Shown: one piece after another, positions 7,664 to 14,365 of the stretch
How the letters are laid out: every line of letters begins with the position of its first letter
How positions within the stretch are numbered: the first letter of the stretch is position 1
Origin: CAZBWE01 sp964440735
Lineage (GTDB): Bacteria > Planctomycetota > Phycisphaerae > Sedimentisphaerales > Anaerobacaceae
Assembly (NCBI GenBank): GCA_964440735.1
Contig: CAYTTK010000050.1
Location: 1 to 17,480, forward strand
Direction of reading: 5' to 3'
DNA length: 17,480 bases
Notes under the pieces: model-generated
What the model saw: only the letters and a program-made list of their open reading frames with translations
Databases searched by the model: none
What the model was told of the DNA's origin: nothing
Translations under genes and position numbers: made by a program

Positions 7664-7800
7664 CAACAACATATTGTTAACAAAATTGGCTCTGCCAGAT
7701 TTCAGTACCGACTATGCCAATTTTGGTTCCTTCCGAAATCGGGCGGACCCATCGTCCTCCTCTTTTCATTAGGTTTTTAGGATGTTCCGCCCAATGTCGT
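7630..7800 (-). ncRNA. Candidate structured small RNA, multi-hairpin, ending in a terminator
   Basis: A GC-richer island of about 165 nt inside AT-rich DNA folds, in minus-strand order, into four nearly adjacent hairpins. (1) GGGCGGA/TCCGCCC (7786-7792 with 7741-7747), extended inside by CAT/ATG and CCT/AGG pairs around a bulge. (2) A perfect 10-bp stem CAAAATTGGC/GCCAATTTTG (7716-7725 with 7681-7690). (3) A 5-bp AACAA/TTGTT stem (7665-7678). (4) The intrinsic terminator. Gaps between hairpins 2-3 and 3-4 are one to two nt. It matches none of the RNA families I could check by eye (TPP riboswitch, SRP RNA, tmRNA, RNase P RNA). A 30-codon ORF (7677-7769) overlaps it, so a small mRNA is the main alternative. 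Confidence 0.55.
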
Positions 7801-7954
7801 TTTTTAAAGAGCAAAATCATCATTAAGTTCGCAAAAAATATGCCAACAGCAAAAAATAATCGATAGAAAACTCCGCACTCTTTTTTAATGACTTATAGTA
7901 AAAACAGTTACGCATTTATGTGTTCTTTGCTTTCCAAGAAAAGAAGAGTGTCGT

Positions 7955-7982
7955 CTTTTAACAGGATGTTGTTTTTTGTCAA
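7955..7982 (-). promoter_or_regulatory. Possible promoter for the candidate RNA
   Basis: On the minus strand a perfect -35 TTGACA (7977-7982) is followed after 16 nt by TAAAAG (7955-7960, 4 of 6 to the -10 consensus). Transcription from here would give about 320 nt ending at the terminator at 7630. A closer promoter just upstream of the first hairpin is possible but not obvious. The rest of the gap up to 8217 is AT-rich and shows nothing firm. Confidence 0.35.
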
Positions 7983-8217
7983 CACCAATTATTCCCATTC
8001 TACCCATATTTACATATTTACTAACGTAATTTATTAAGCAACAGAGAGATTCGCCTTATGTTTACAAAAAACAACGTCTCTGTGAACAAAATAAACAGAT
8101 TAGAAAGGAAATAGCAGGTTAATAGAAGAATAAACCGTAACTTGTGATTTGATTCTTGATTAATGAACTGCAACCTACGAGCATCAAGCAGCAAGTTGTT
8201 GCTCATGTTCTCTTATA

Positions 8218-10251
8218 TTATTTCTTGTCATATTTTGCAGAGCAGACCCGATCAGTCCAGCGGCAGAGCCAGCAAGCGAAGAGTATTTTTTTGCCGGTTC
8301 GTTGTTGGTCGATTCGAAAAATGCTGTTTTTCCGCCACGATACAATCTCGTTAACAATTCTCTCAGACTCCTGCTTGTCCAGTTCAATCCTATCCTGTTC
8401 AAGTGGGTCAGTGCTCAACTCGTAGGCGGTTGCTATTTTGTCTGCCGGATTATATATGAATTTCCTGCTGCCTTTTACAAAGCCCGCGGGACCCTGCTGC
8501 AACCACCCTGAGAAATACACGTTACGGTTGTCCGGCATACGACCGAGTGCATTAGCGCCGTCAAATCCGGCACTACTGGTATCGAAGCCTAAAAGTGTCA
8601 GCAAGGTTGGCGTCAAATCTACAGAGCTGACTGGCTCTGTAATCTTTTCTGCAGGTTTTACCAAAAGTGGAGCACGTAAGCAAAAAGGTGTGCGTAGAAC
8701 CTCATCAAAAGCTATCCATTCGTGGCCGTGCAGGCCGTGCTCACCAAATGCTTCACCGTGGTCCCCTATAATACAAAAAATGGTCTTGTCTGTAAGATTT
8801 AGTTTGGCAAGCTCTGAATCGAGCGCAGCCAAAAATTTATCAGTGTAAGAAACCACCTGCCTATAGCGTTCCACTGGTTCTTTGGCTGGCTCGGTAAACC
8901 ACTGCGGAACCACATAAGGGTCGTGGGAAACCGAGCAAAGAATCGTCAGTAAAAACGGTTTTTCATCAGCTTTTATCCATTCGGTAATAGGCGCTAACAT
9001 CGAAAATTCATCGCAGGCCAGATAGCCCAGAAAGCTGTTAGGGTCATCCAAATCATCTCGGGCCCAGAACTTGTCGAAGCCGAGGTTATAGACTAGGCTT
9101 GGCCGGGATTCAAAGTTTCCCTTGGCCGATTGAAAAAATGCCGTTCGAAAATTCAACTGACTCTTAAGAATTGTCGCAAAACCCAAATAGGGCTTTGTTG
9201 CAGGAACCGCCTCGGCAATATCCTGCGATGCTGAGGGGAATCGGCCGGTTAAAAGAGCAAACAGCGCCTTGGTCGTATGGGTCACTGTTGAGCGAGCGTT
9301 TACAAATTCGACTCCCTGCTCGGCAAATGTCGCAAGGAAGGGTGTTAGATTATTTTGTTTGTTTGCCAGCGAAGTGTAGCCGTATTGAATGCCCTCAAGG
9401 ATGACTATGACTACATTGTGATTTACCCCGTTAGAAGTCTGAAGCGAAGATGTGTCTCCCAATTTATCGATATTGTTTCTAACGGGGTTTACACGTTGTG
9501 GGTTCAATTCAATTCTTATCTCGTCAAAATGAGGTATCTTTCGCTTGGGATTTGGTAGCGGCCTGTAATCGGATAAAAATAAACTTTCTATAGCTCGTAT
9601 ATGGCTGTTGTAGCGGAGTCCCGCTGAAATTATTTGTGGTGACCCGCGCCTGACCACGGCCCCGCGGGCAACTGATACGCCAATGATTATGACGAAAGAA
9701 ACAATAATCCTTTTGATGAAGCGTTTGCGGTTGTAATCAGGCAGCTTCGGCCTTGCCAATACGTAGAAGAAAAAGGAAAGAGCGATAGCGCTCGGCCCGA
9801 GCAGGGCAAAAGCCGCCTTTGGCATCTTTATAAGATTAACACTAACCATGCCCAGCGAATTTAAGGGGTCCCGAAATAACGGCAGTAGCACCGTGGGCAT
9901 TATTTGTGTTCCTGTTCTTATCAACCAGCCGGCGTTCATAACCGACCATGTGCACACAATAGCTGCAACAATCGTGGCTACTCGGATAACCCATCTTCGA
10001 GGCCATTGAAAACAAGCTAACGCAAGGACAACCTCTATACCCAAAAGTGCAGAGATATCGGAAAATACCCAGCTGAAGTATTCATTGAGAAGTTCCGTCC
10101 GCCAGGAATGAAATAATTTTACCACCAGGGTACAAAATAGCGCGCCGAGTATAATGACGCTGTAGGCCCGGACAGCCAAAAGACCGTATAGCTGCCGAAT
10201 AATAGACAAGACCTTGCCTTTACAGTCGTATTGCGAATGTTCGGTATCCAT
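8218..10251 (-). CDS. LTA-synthase/sulfatase-like membrane-bound phosphotransferase
   Basis: A 677-residue membrane enzyme of the alkaline-phosphatase superfamily, LtaS/sulfatase branch. The N-terminal part has about five transmembrane helices (roughly residues 28-46, 66-81, 88-112, 144-166, 182-200). The catalytic domain runs from about 278 to 640. It has VVIVILEG with Glu286 at the first metal site, the nucleophile region HTTKALFALLTGR with Thr326 in the position of the sulfatase CxPSR cysteine, SHDPY around His443, and the metal-binding GDHGEAFGEHG (496-506). Thr points to phospho-substituent transfer (glycerophosphate or phosphoethanolamine) or hydrolysis and not to formylglycine sulfatase chemistry. 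Residues of about 255-276 are encoded by an inserted palindromic repeat. There is no Shine-Dalgarno; a promoter ends 6 nt before the ATG. The substrate is unknown. Confidence 0.85.
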   Translation of the reverse strand: MDTEHSQYDCKGKVLSIIRQLYGLLAVRAYSVIILGALFCTLVVKLFHSWRTELLNEYFSWVFSDISALLGIEVVLALACFQWPRRWVIRVATIVAAIVCTWSVMNAGWLIRTGTQIMPTVLLPLFRDPLNSLGMVSVNLIKMPKAAFALLGPSAIALSFFFYVLARPKLPDYNRKRFIKRIIVSFVIIIGVSVARGAVVRRGSPQIISAGLRYNSHIRAIESLFLSDYRPLPNPKRKIPHFDEIRIELNPQRVNPVRNNIDKLGDTSSLQTSNGVNHNVVIVILEGIQYGYTSLANKQNNLTPFLATFAEQGVEFVNARSTVTHTTKALFALLTGRFPSASQDIAEAVPATKPYLGFATILKSQLNFRTAFFQSAKGNFESRPSLVYNLGFDKFWARDDLDDPNSFLGYLACDEFSMLAPITEWIKADEKPFLLTILCSVSHDPYVVPQWFTEPAKEPVERYRQVVSYTDKFLAALDSELAKLNLTDKTIFCIIGDHGEAFGEHGLHGHEWIAFDEVLRTPFCLRAPLLVKPAEKITEPVSSVDLTPTLLTLLGFDTSSAGFDGANALGRMPDNRNVYFSGWLQQGPAGFVKGSRKFIYNPADKIATAYELSTDPLEQDRIELDKQESERIVNEIVSWRKNSIFRIDQQRTGKKILFACWLCRWTDRVCSAKYDKK
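9425..9488. repeat. 64-bp palindromic element inserted in frame in the LTA-like gene
   Basis: Perfect 12-bp inverted arms, ACCCCGTTAGAA (9425-9436) and TTCTAACGGGGT (9477-9488), flank a 40-bp spacer. On the coding strand they encode residues of about 255-276, including NPVRNN and TSNGV, between the membrane domain and the catalytic domain. Peptides of the NPVRNN...SNGV kind recur as translations of dispersed repeats in metagenomic bacterial genomes (recalled, not searched). The reading frame stays open, so the enzyme carries the element as a linker insertion. Confidence 0.7.
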
Positions 10252-10257
10252 AGCGCC

Positions 10258-10286
10258 AAGATACTAAAAGCCCCCACAAATAGCAA
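10258..10286 (-). promoter_or_regulatory. Predicted promoter of the LTA-like gene
   Basis: On the minus strand TTGCTA (10281-10286) and TATCTT (10258-10263), each 4 of 6 to consensus, are 17 nt apart. The -10 ends 6 nt before the ATG, so the expected start falls on the start codon. No Shine-Dalgarno lies upstream of the ATG. Confidence 0.4.
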
Positions 10287-10406
10287 GCTGCTTATCTACG
10301 GTTATTTAGCCCGGTTTTACTGGGAGGTTTTGTTCTCAATTCCGCTTGTGATTTTCTTACTTTCTTACGGCAGGGAACGTAGAAAAAATTAAAAATAACA
10401 AAAGCT

Positions 10407-10444
10407 GTCATTGCGAAGGAGGCACAGCCGAGCACGGCAATCTC
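10407..10444. repeat. REP-like dispersed palindrome (ATTGCGA...GCAATCTC type)
   Basis: The element runs from GTCATTGCGA to GGCAATCTC, with ATTGC/GCAAT arms and a GC-rich imperfectly self-complementary middle. Elements of this type are widespread dispersed repeats in many bacteria (general knowledge). It lies 17 bp after the stop of the large GLUG protein gene. On the minus strand it is followed by T-rich sequence, so it may also serve as that gene's terminator. Confidence 0.65.
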
Positions 10445-10461
10445 AAATTATCAATAATCAA

Positions 10462-13400
10462 CTAAAGACACCAGTTTTCTGCGAATAGCGCAAAGTCAAG
10501 GAAGTTCACAATGTTATCACCATCCGGCTGAGGTGCAATATCGGCTGAAGGGTCCCCCGGCGGGCCCAGCCATTGCTCAGCTAATACCGCCAAGTCATCA
10601 AAGTTAACCTCGCCGTCAGCAATTATATCAGCGGTGATTTCATCTAAAGGAATGGCTGTTGTAAATGTCGTGTGCCCTGTTCCGCCGCCTCCTGCGTATT
10701 CATAAGTCGCAAGCCAGCTTATAATGGTAACGTCCACCGGAACCGACCTATCGACACGAATGTTAAATGCATCATCGCTTACTGCCGATTCTCCCGCTGC
10801 TATATATGCAAAACTTACATCCGGGTCTAATATTGTAACGTTATCCGAGGCATCGAGCAGCTCAACGACGACATTTGAAACGGCCTGAGTGCTGTTATTA
10901 TTCAGCGTCATAGTATAGACATATTCGAATTCCGTTCTGCCGACGCGGGTTTTATTTACGAGGTTGTAGGATTGCAGGACCAGGCCGCCTTTACAGGTGG
11001 CCTCCGGCGTATTTCCGTAAGCCCCCATATTTATCCTTCCGCCGTCCGGCTCCGGCTCCATGCCGAAATAAGAATTCGGGTCGCCCGCATCAATACACGG
11101 CGACTCCGGCCGCAAATGATAATCATGACTTATGGGCCTCACAAACAGTGGAACCTGGGAAATATTCCCATTAACACCTGTTTGATCGGGCAGTCCGTAA
11201 TACTGCTCTCCAAAGTTACCCCAAACATTGTTATAAATTATCGAATTATACTCGTCCGGTCGATACCAATATATGCCACTTCCCATCTGAGCAGCATAAC
11301 CTTGGCATATTATATTATTAGCAAGCAGTATTTTTGAACCTGTGCCTATCCCAAGGTTTCCAGCTTCCCACGACGCACGGTTATTAACAACCGTATTGTT
11401 GACAAACCTACCTCCATACACTAACCCACCACCTCCGATTTCTCCTGAATTATCGTATACCAAATTATTCGTGATCGAGTCGCTGCCCTCAACAGATAAT
11501 ATGCCTCCACCAAAAACTGCTTCATTTTCCTTTATTACATTGTATGCAATCTGTGCCTGGGATTGCCTACAGAAGATGCCGCCACCACATCCATTATCCC
11601 AGGACCATGTCGGTGGACAGTGATTAGCCGTAATCACATTACGCTTGATGGTTGGTGAAGACTGGTAACAATAAATACCACCTCCATCGTAATTTAAAGC
11701 ATCAATTGCTGTCCCACTGCCACCAGTTATGGTAAAACCGGTCAGTATCGCGTTTCGACTTTCGCCTTTGTTAAAGGTCACGACACTGCCAGAGCCATTA
11801 GCATTGATGACTGTGCGGGCTACTATGCTCGAATTGTCCGGATCGATACACCTAACGGTTATATTCTTACCGTCGAATGTGATATTCTCATAGTATGTAC
11901 CCGGGGCAACAATAATCGTATCGCCATCGACTGCAGCATCTATAGCAGACTGAATAGTGGGATAGTGACCAGGTACATATAGTATGTTTTCTTCCCACCA
12001 TAAACGGGGATAATTGTTATCCTTAATAGTCCAGATTGGTGTGGTAAAATCCCAGCCCGCGGAAGTAAACGTACCTTCCATTTGCATTTCTGGTGTTGTT
12101 TTGATGGTTCCAGCAGCACTCGTATCTATTCCGCTGCTGTTAACATCCCAAAAGCAATCTCTTACCGGTGTCCAATATCTATATCCAACTAATCCACCAA
12201 CTGAACTACTACCTTTAACACTACCCACTGAATAACAACGAGAGACACAATCTCCAGTTGTTCCGACAGCAGCAGTGATGGTACCAACTAAACCTCCAAC
12301 CCGAGAACTGCCTATTACGGAATTTTTTGAATAGGAATCAGAAATAATCGCACTATCGCTTTCTCCTACCAATCCACCAACAGAATGACTACCTTCAACA
12401 TTACCCATACTGTAAGATTTGGATATCGCGCCTTTATAATCACTGCTTAAGCCAGAATTCAGCCCAACTAATCCACCAACACATTGATAACCTTTAACAT
12501 TGCTAGTTGCATATGATTCTTCAATTCTTCCGCATGGAATCGCCCCAAATGCGTAGTACCCATTTCGTCCGACTAAACCACCGATGTTGCTACTAGATCC
12601 AACAACATTACCTGAAGCGTAAGAGGAACGAATTGTTCCATTGTTTGCTCCCACCAAGACGCCATGGTCGGTACCTAAATCTTGCTCTTGAACAACTGTG
12701 GCAATAGAAAAACATTCACTAATTGTACCTGAGGCGTTATCTCCTACTAGACCGCCCACACGTGTTACTCCTGCAACAGTTCCAGACGTATAACAATTCG
12801 AAATGTAACCGCCACTATTTGTACCAACTAACCCCCCAGTTCCGAATGTATTATAATCCCCAGTTACTTTTATATCAGCTATTGCATAAGAGTTTGAAAC
12901 AATACCATAATTATAACCGATAAGACAACCACAAGACCCATATAAAACATTATCCTCTCGGTTACTTCCAACAACTTTTACGTCGGCGTAACAATCCCTG
13001 ACACTACCTTTGTTAACACCAATAAGACCACCAATGTGTGAGCAAGGACGAGAACTTGTGAACAAACCACCAATCGCATAACAACGAGATACAGTTCCGC
13101 TTGTTATTTCTCCTACAAGAGAACCAGACCAACCATTCCTTATGCTGATATTAATATCTCTTAAACCTAAATTCGTAATTTCACCGTTGCCGCTCAGACG
13201 GCCAAAAATTCCCACTCCGGTTATATACCCAGTTTGGTAGTTAAAATTCTTTATTTCATGGTTATCACCATCAAAAACGCCCGTGAATGTCTCAATGATA
13301 TTAAACTCTGTGCCTGTATAGCAAGCCAAGTCGATGTTTTCCATAAGCTTAAAATGTTTGTCCCAGTCTTCAGGATGCAGGCCGACAGCGTTCATTTGTT

Positions 13401-13539
13401 CATGTGTGTAAATCAGATATGGGTCGTTCGCAGTTCCGCTACCACCGCCATATTTCCCCCAGGTGTGCTCTGCTGTTAAGCCTGACACCATTAAAACGGT
13501 CAATGCCAGGAAGGCTTTCAAGTTTATTTTCCCTTTCAT
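10462..13539 (-). CDS. Large secreted GLUG-repeat / parallel beta-helix protein with dockerin-like C-terminus
   Basis: A 1025-residue exported protein. Residues 1 to about 23 are a signal peptide. Residues of about 135-465 contain some eleven GLUG-type repeats (G-L-V-G-x-N-x-G-x-I-x-x-S-Y pattern), about 31 residues apart. Residues of about 520-800 form a right-handed beta-helix, opening with VPGHYPTIQSAIDAAVDGDT and rich in NxI/NxV turns, and closing with DYHLRPESPCIDAGDPNS and NMGAYGNT. A beta-sandwich-like region (850-965) follows. The end (about 970-1025) has two dockerin-like half-repeats (DGEVNFDDLAVLAEQWL and NIVNFLDFALFAENW), common at the C-terminus of planctomycete surface proteins. 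The ATG has GAGGGAG 5 nt upstream. It probably binds or cleaves polysaccharide or acts as an adhesin; no catalytic site is recognisable. The PEP-CTERM gene lies directly upstream. Confidence 0.85.
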   Translation of the reverse strand: MKGKINLKAFLALTVLMVSGLTAEHTWGKYGGGSGTANDPYLIYTHEQMNAVGLHPEDWDKHFKLMENIDLACYTGTEFNIIETFTGVFDGDNHEIKNFNYQTGYITGVGIFGRLSGNGEITNLGLRDINISIRNGWSGSLVGEITSGTVSRCYAIGGLFTSSRPCSHIGGLIGVNKGSVRDCYADVKVVGSNREDNVLYGSCGCLIGYNYGIVSNSYAIADIKVTGDYNTFGTGGLVGTNSGGYISNCYTSGTVAGVTRVGGLVGDNASGTISECFSIATVVQEQDLGTDHGVLVGANNGTIRSSYASGNVVGSSSNIGGLVGRNGYYAFGAIPCGRIEESYATSNVKGYQCVGGLVGLNSGLSSDYKGAISKSYSMGNVEGSHSVGGLVGESDSAIISDSYSKNSVIGSSRVGGLVGTITAAVGTTGDCVSRCYSVGSVKGSSSVGGLVGYRYWTPVRDCFWDVNSSGIDTSAAGTIKTTPEMQMEGTFTSAGWDFTTPIWTIKDNNYPRLWWEENILYVPGHYPTIQSAIDAAVDGDTIIVAPGTYYENITFDGKNITVRCIDPDNSSIVARTVINANGSGSVVTFNKGESRNAILTGFTITGGSGTAIDALNYDGGGIYCYQSSPTIKRNVITANHCPPTWSWDNGCGGGIFCRQSQAQIAYNVIKENEAVFGGGILSVEGSDSITNNLVYDNSGEIGGGGLVYGGRFVNNTVVNNRASWEAGNLGIGTGSKILLANNIICQGYAAQMGSGIYWYRPDEYNSIIYNNVWGNFGEQYYGLPDQTGVNGNISQVPLFVRPISHDYHLRPESPCIDAGDPNSYFGMEPEPDGGRINMGAYGNTPEATCKGGLVLQSYNLVNKTRVGRTEFEYVYTMTLNNNSTQAVSNVVVELLDASDNVTILDPDVSFAYIAAGESAVSDDAFNIRVDRSVPVDVTIISWLATYEYAGGGGTGHTTFTTAIPLDEITADIIADGEVNFDDLAVLAEQWLGPPGDPSADIAPQPDGDNIVNFLDFALFAENWCL
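12145..13137 (-). repeat. GLUG repeat array within the large surface protein
   Basis: About eleven degenerate repeats are encoded here, for example GLIGVNKGSVRDCYA, GLVGDNASGTISECFS and VLVGANNGTIRSSYA, with a period near 31 residues. Variable inserts of 5-10 residues appear in the 7th, 8th and 10th units. Each unit likely forms one or two coils of a beta-solenoid that leads into the beta-helix behind it. Protein-level similarity is clear, but the DNA units are well diverged, so the expansion is old. Confidence 0.8.
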
Positions 13540-13563
13540 TTTCGCTCCCTCTTTTTGGGTTTT

Positions 13564-13641
13564 TTGCCACGAAGACGCAAAGGCAGAAAGAAAAAAAATA
13601 AATATATTATAGTTTTAGTGACTTAGTGCCTTTGTGGCTAA
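13564..13641. repeat. Pair of inverted CCACAAAG-type dispersed repeats
   Basis: Plus-strand GCCAC...CAAAGGCA (13566-13585, with about 8 nt between the two parts) faces TGCCTTTGTGGC (13627-13638), so the DNA can fold into a bulged stem around an AT-rich loop. The wording (CCACGAAGACGCAAAGGCAG and ACTTAGTGCCTTTGTGGC) is that of a dispersed repeat common in many environmental bacterial genomes. One arm lies inside the end of the PEP-CTERM gene, the other in the gap before the large GLUG gene. Confidence 0.6.
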
Positions 13642-14158
13642 TTCTTTTCCTTCGCAAAATCAACCCGCCTAAGGCGAGGAAAAGCAAAGTTGCCGGCTCC
13701 GGTATCAGCACGGTATAGCCTGAATCGATAGTTACGAACGTTACAGGATCGACAATTTCATAGAACTGCGGCCCCGGCTGGCCGGCACCAAGCCAATCGA
13801 AACTAATGGCAAATCCGCTAACTGTCTCGCCAATACCGATACCCACACCTAAAGCAAGGGCATCATAGTAGCCATCGTCTCCCAAAACCGGTTCCGGTTG
13901 GATAATGAGTTCATCCCAATCACTCGCAGGCGGGTCGAGCGTCTCGATGGCCAGATTATCATAAAGCCCGTAATCAAACCAGATAGTAAATTCCTTGATT
14001 GCAGGCGTCAAGCTGATATTGGTTACCTCATAAGTATACTGCCACCTGCCTGAGCCAAGGTCAGCCGTCTCATAATGAATTTCCGTCATTAGCCCACCAA
14101 GGGAAGTTGTAGTGAAGAGAAATACGAATATCACCCCCGCAATAACTCTCCTTTTCAT
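13607..14158 (-). CDS. PEP-CTERM sorted exported protein
   Basis: A small exported protein of unknown function, 183 residues. The signal peptide covers residues 1 to about 20. The mature part is beta-rich with a segment of repeat-like style (YTYEVTNISLTPAIKEF). The C-terminus carries a PEP-CTERM signal: PEPA at 153-156, the hydrophobic stretch TLLFLALGGLILR and the basic cluster RRKR, recognised by an exosortase and anchored or released at the envelope. After RRKR the frame runs on for eleven residues, ISHKGTKSLKL, encoded by a dispersed CCACAAAG-type repeat, an unusual tail for this signal. The ATG at 14158 has AGGAG 5 nt upstream; a GTG one codon earlier is less well spaced. The exosortase gene is not in the window. 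Confidence 0.85.
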   Translation of the reverse strand: MKRRVIAGVIFVFLFTTTSLGGLMTEIHYETADLGSGRWQYTYEVTNISLTPAIKEFTIWFDYGLYDNLAIETLDPPASDWDELIIQPEPVLGDDGYYDALALGVGIGIGETVSGFAISFDWLGAGQPGPQFYEIVDPVTFVTIDSGYTVLIPEPATLLFLALGGLILRRKRISHKGTKSLKL

Positions 14159-14223
14159 CACATCTCCTTTTTATCTAAAGCCAGTTTGCAGTTTCCGCGC
14201 ATACCTCTAAAATAGTCATAACT

Positions 14224-14239
14224 TAAGGAAACCTCCTTA
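14224..14239 (-). promoter_or_regulatory. Leader hairpin covering an AGGAGG motif, upstream of the PEP-CTERM gene
   Basis: In the predicted leader of about 115 nt, the stem TAAGGA/TCCTTA with loop GGTT contains AGGAGG. A 14-codon ORF (14219 to 14175, starting MTILEV) begins 12 nt after it and ends shortly before the true ribosome binding site. The spacing is too long for normal initiation, so this may be a regulatory leader or chance. Confidence 0.25.
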
Positions 14240-14279
14240 TCTCCGTTAAAAACGCCCTCCTGACATTAAGATTGTGATT

Positions 14280-14308
14280 ATTATACATTATTGGACGCTA
14301 AAATGCAA
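14280..14308 (-). promoter_or_regulatory. Strong predicted sigma70 promoter of the PEP-CTERM gene
   Basis: On the minus strand TTGCAT (14303-14308) and a perfect TATAAT (14280-14285) are separated by exactly 17 nt, the best promoter match in the window. The predicted start near 14273 leaves a leader of about 115 nt. Read-through could also serve the large GLUG gene, whose start is 67 bp after the PEP-CTERM stop. Confidence 0.6.
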
Positions 14309-14365
14309 GAAAATTCTCTGATTTTGTTAATATGCGTAGAGAAGTGGTGCTCTGATAGTTTTGCT

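Noticed and set aside
7516..7683. N-terminal extension of thiE to an upstream ATG at 7683
   Set aside because: The extra 56 residues are not family-like and would be read through the intrinsic terminator; the ThiD2 domain starts exactly at the ATG at 7515.
7630..7980. TPP riboswitch, SRP RNA or tmRNA as identity of the structured region
   Set aside because: The CTGAGA and downstream TPP core are absent. A CGGAAGGAA string recalls the SRP tetraloop, but the flanking symmetric-loop bases do not fit. No tRNA-like ends or TTCGA arm are present for tmRNA.
8021..8206. 61-codon minus-strand hydrophobic ORF after the LTA-like gene
   Set aside because: AT-rich, only a weak ribosome binding site, no recognisable family; could be a small membrane protein, but the evidence is too thin.
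12145..13137. CRISPR array or DNA tandem repeat in the GLUG region
   Set aside because: The periodicity is at protein level with diverged DNA; there are no constant direct repeats with unique spacers.
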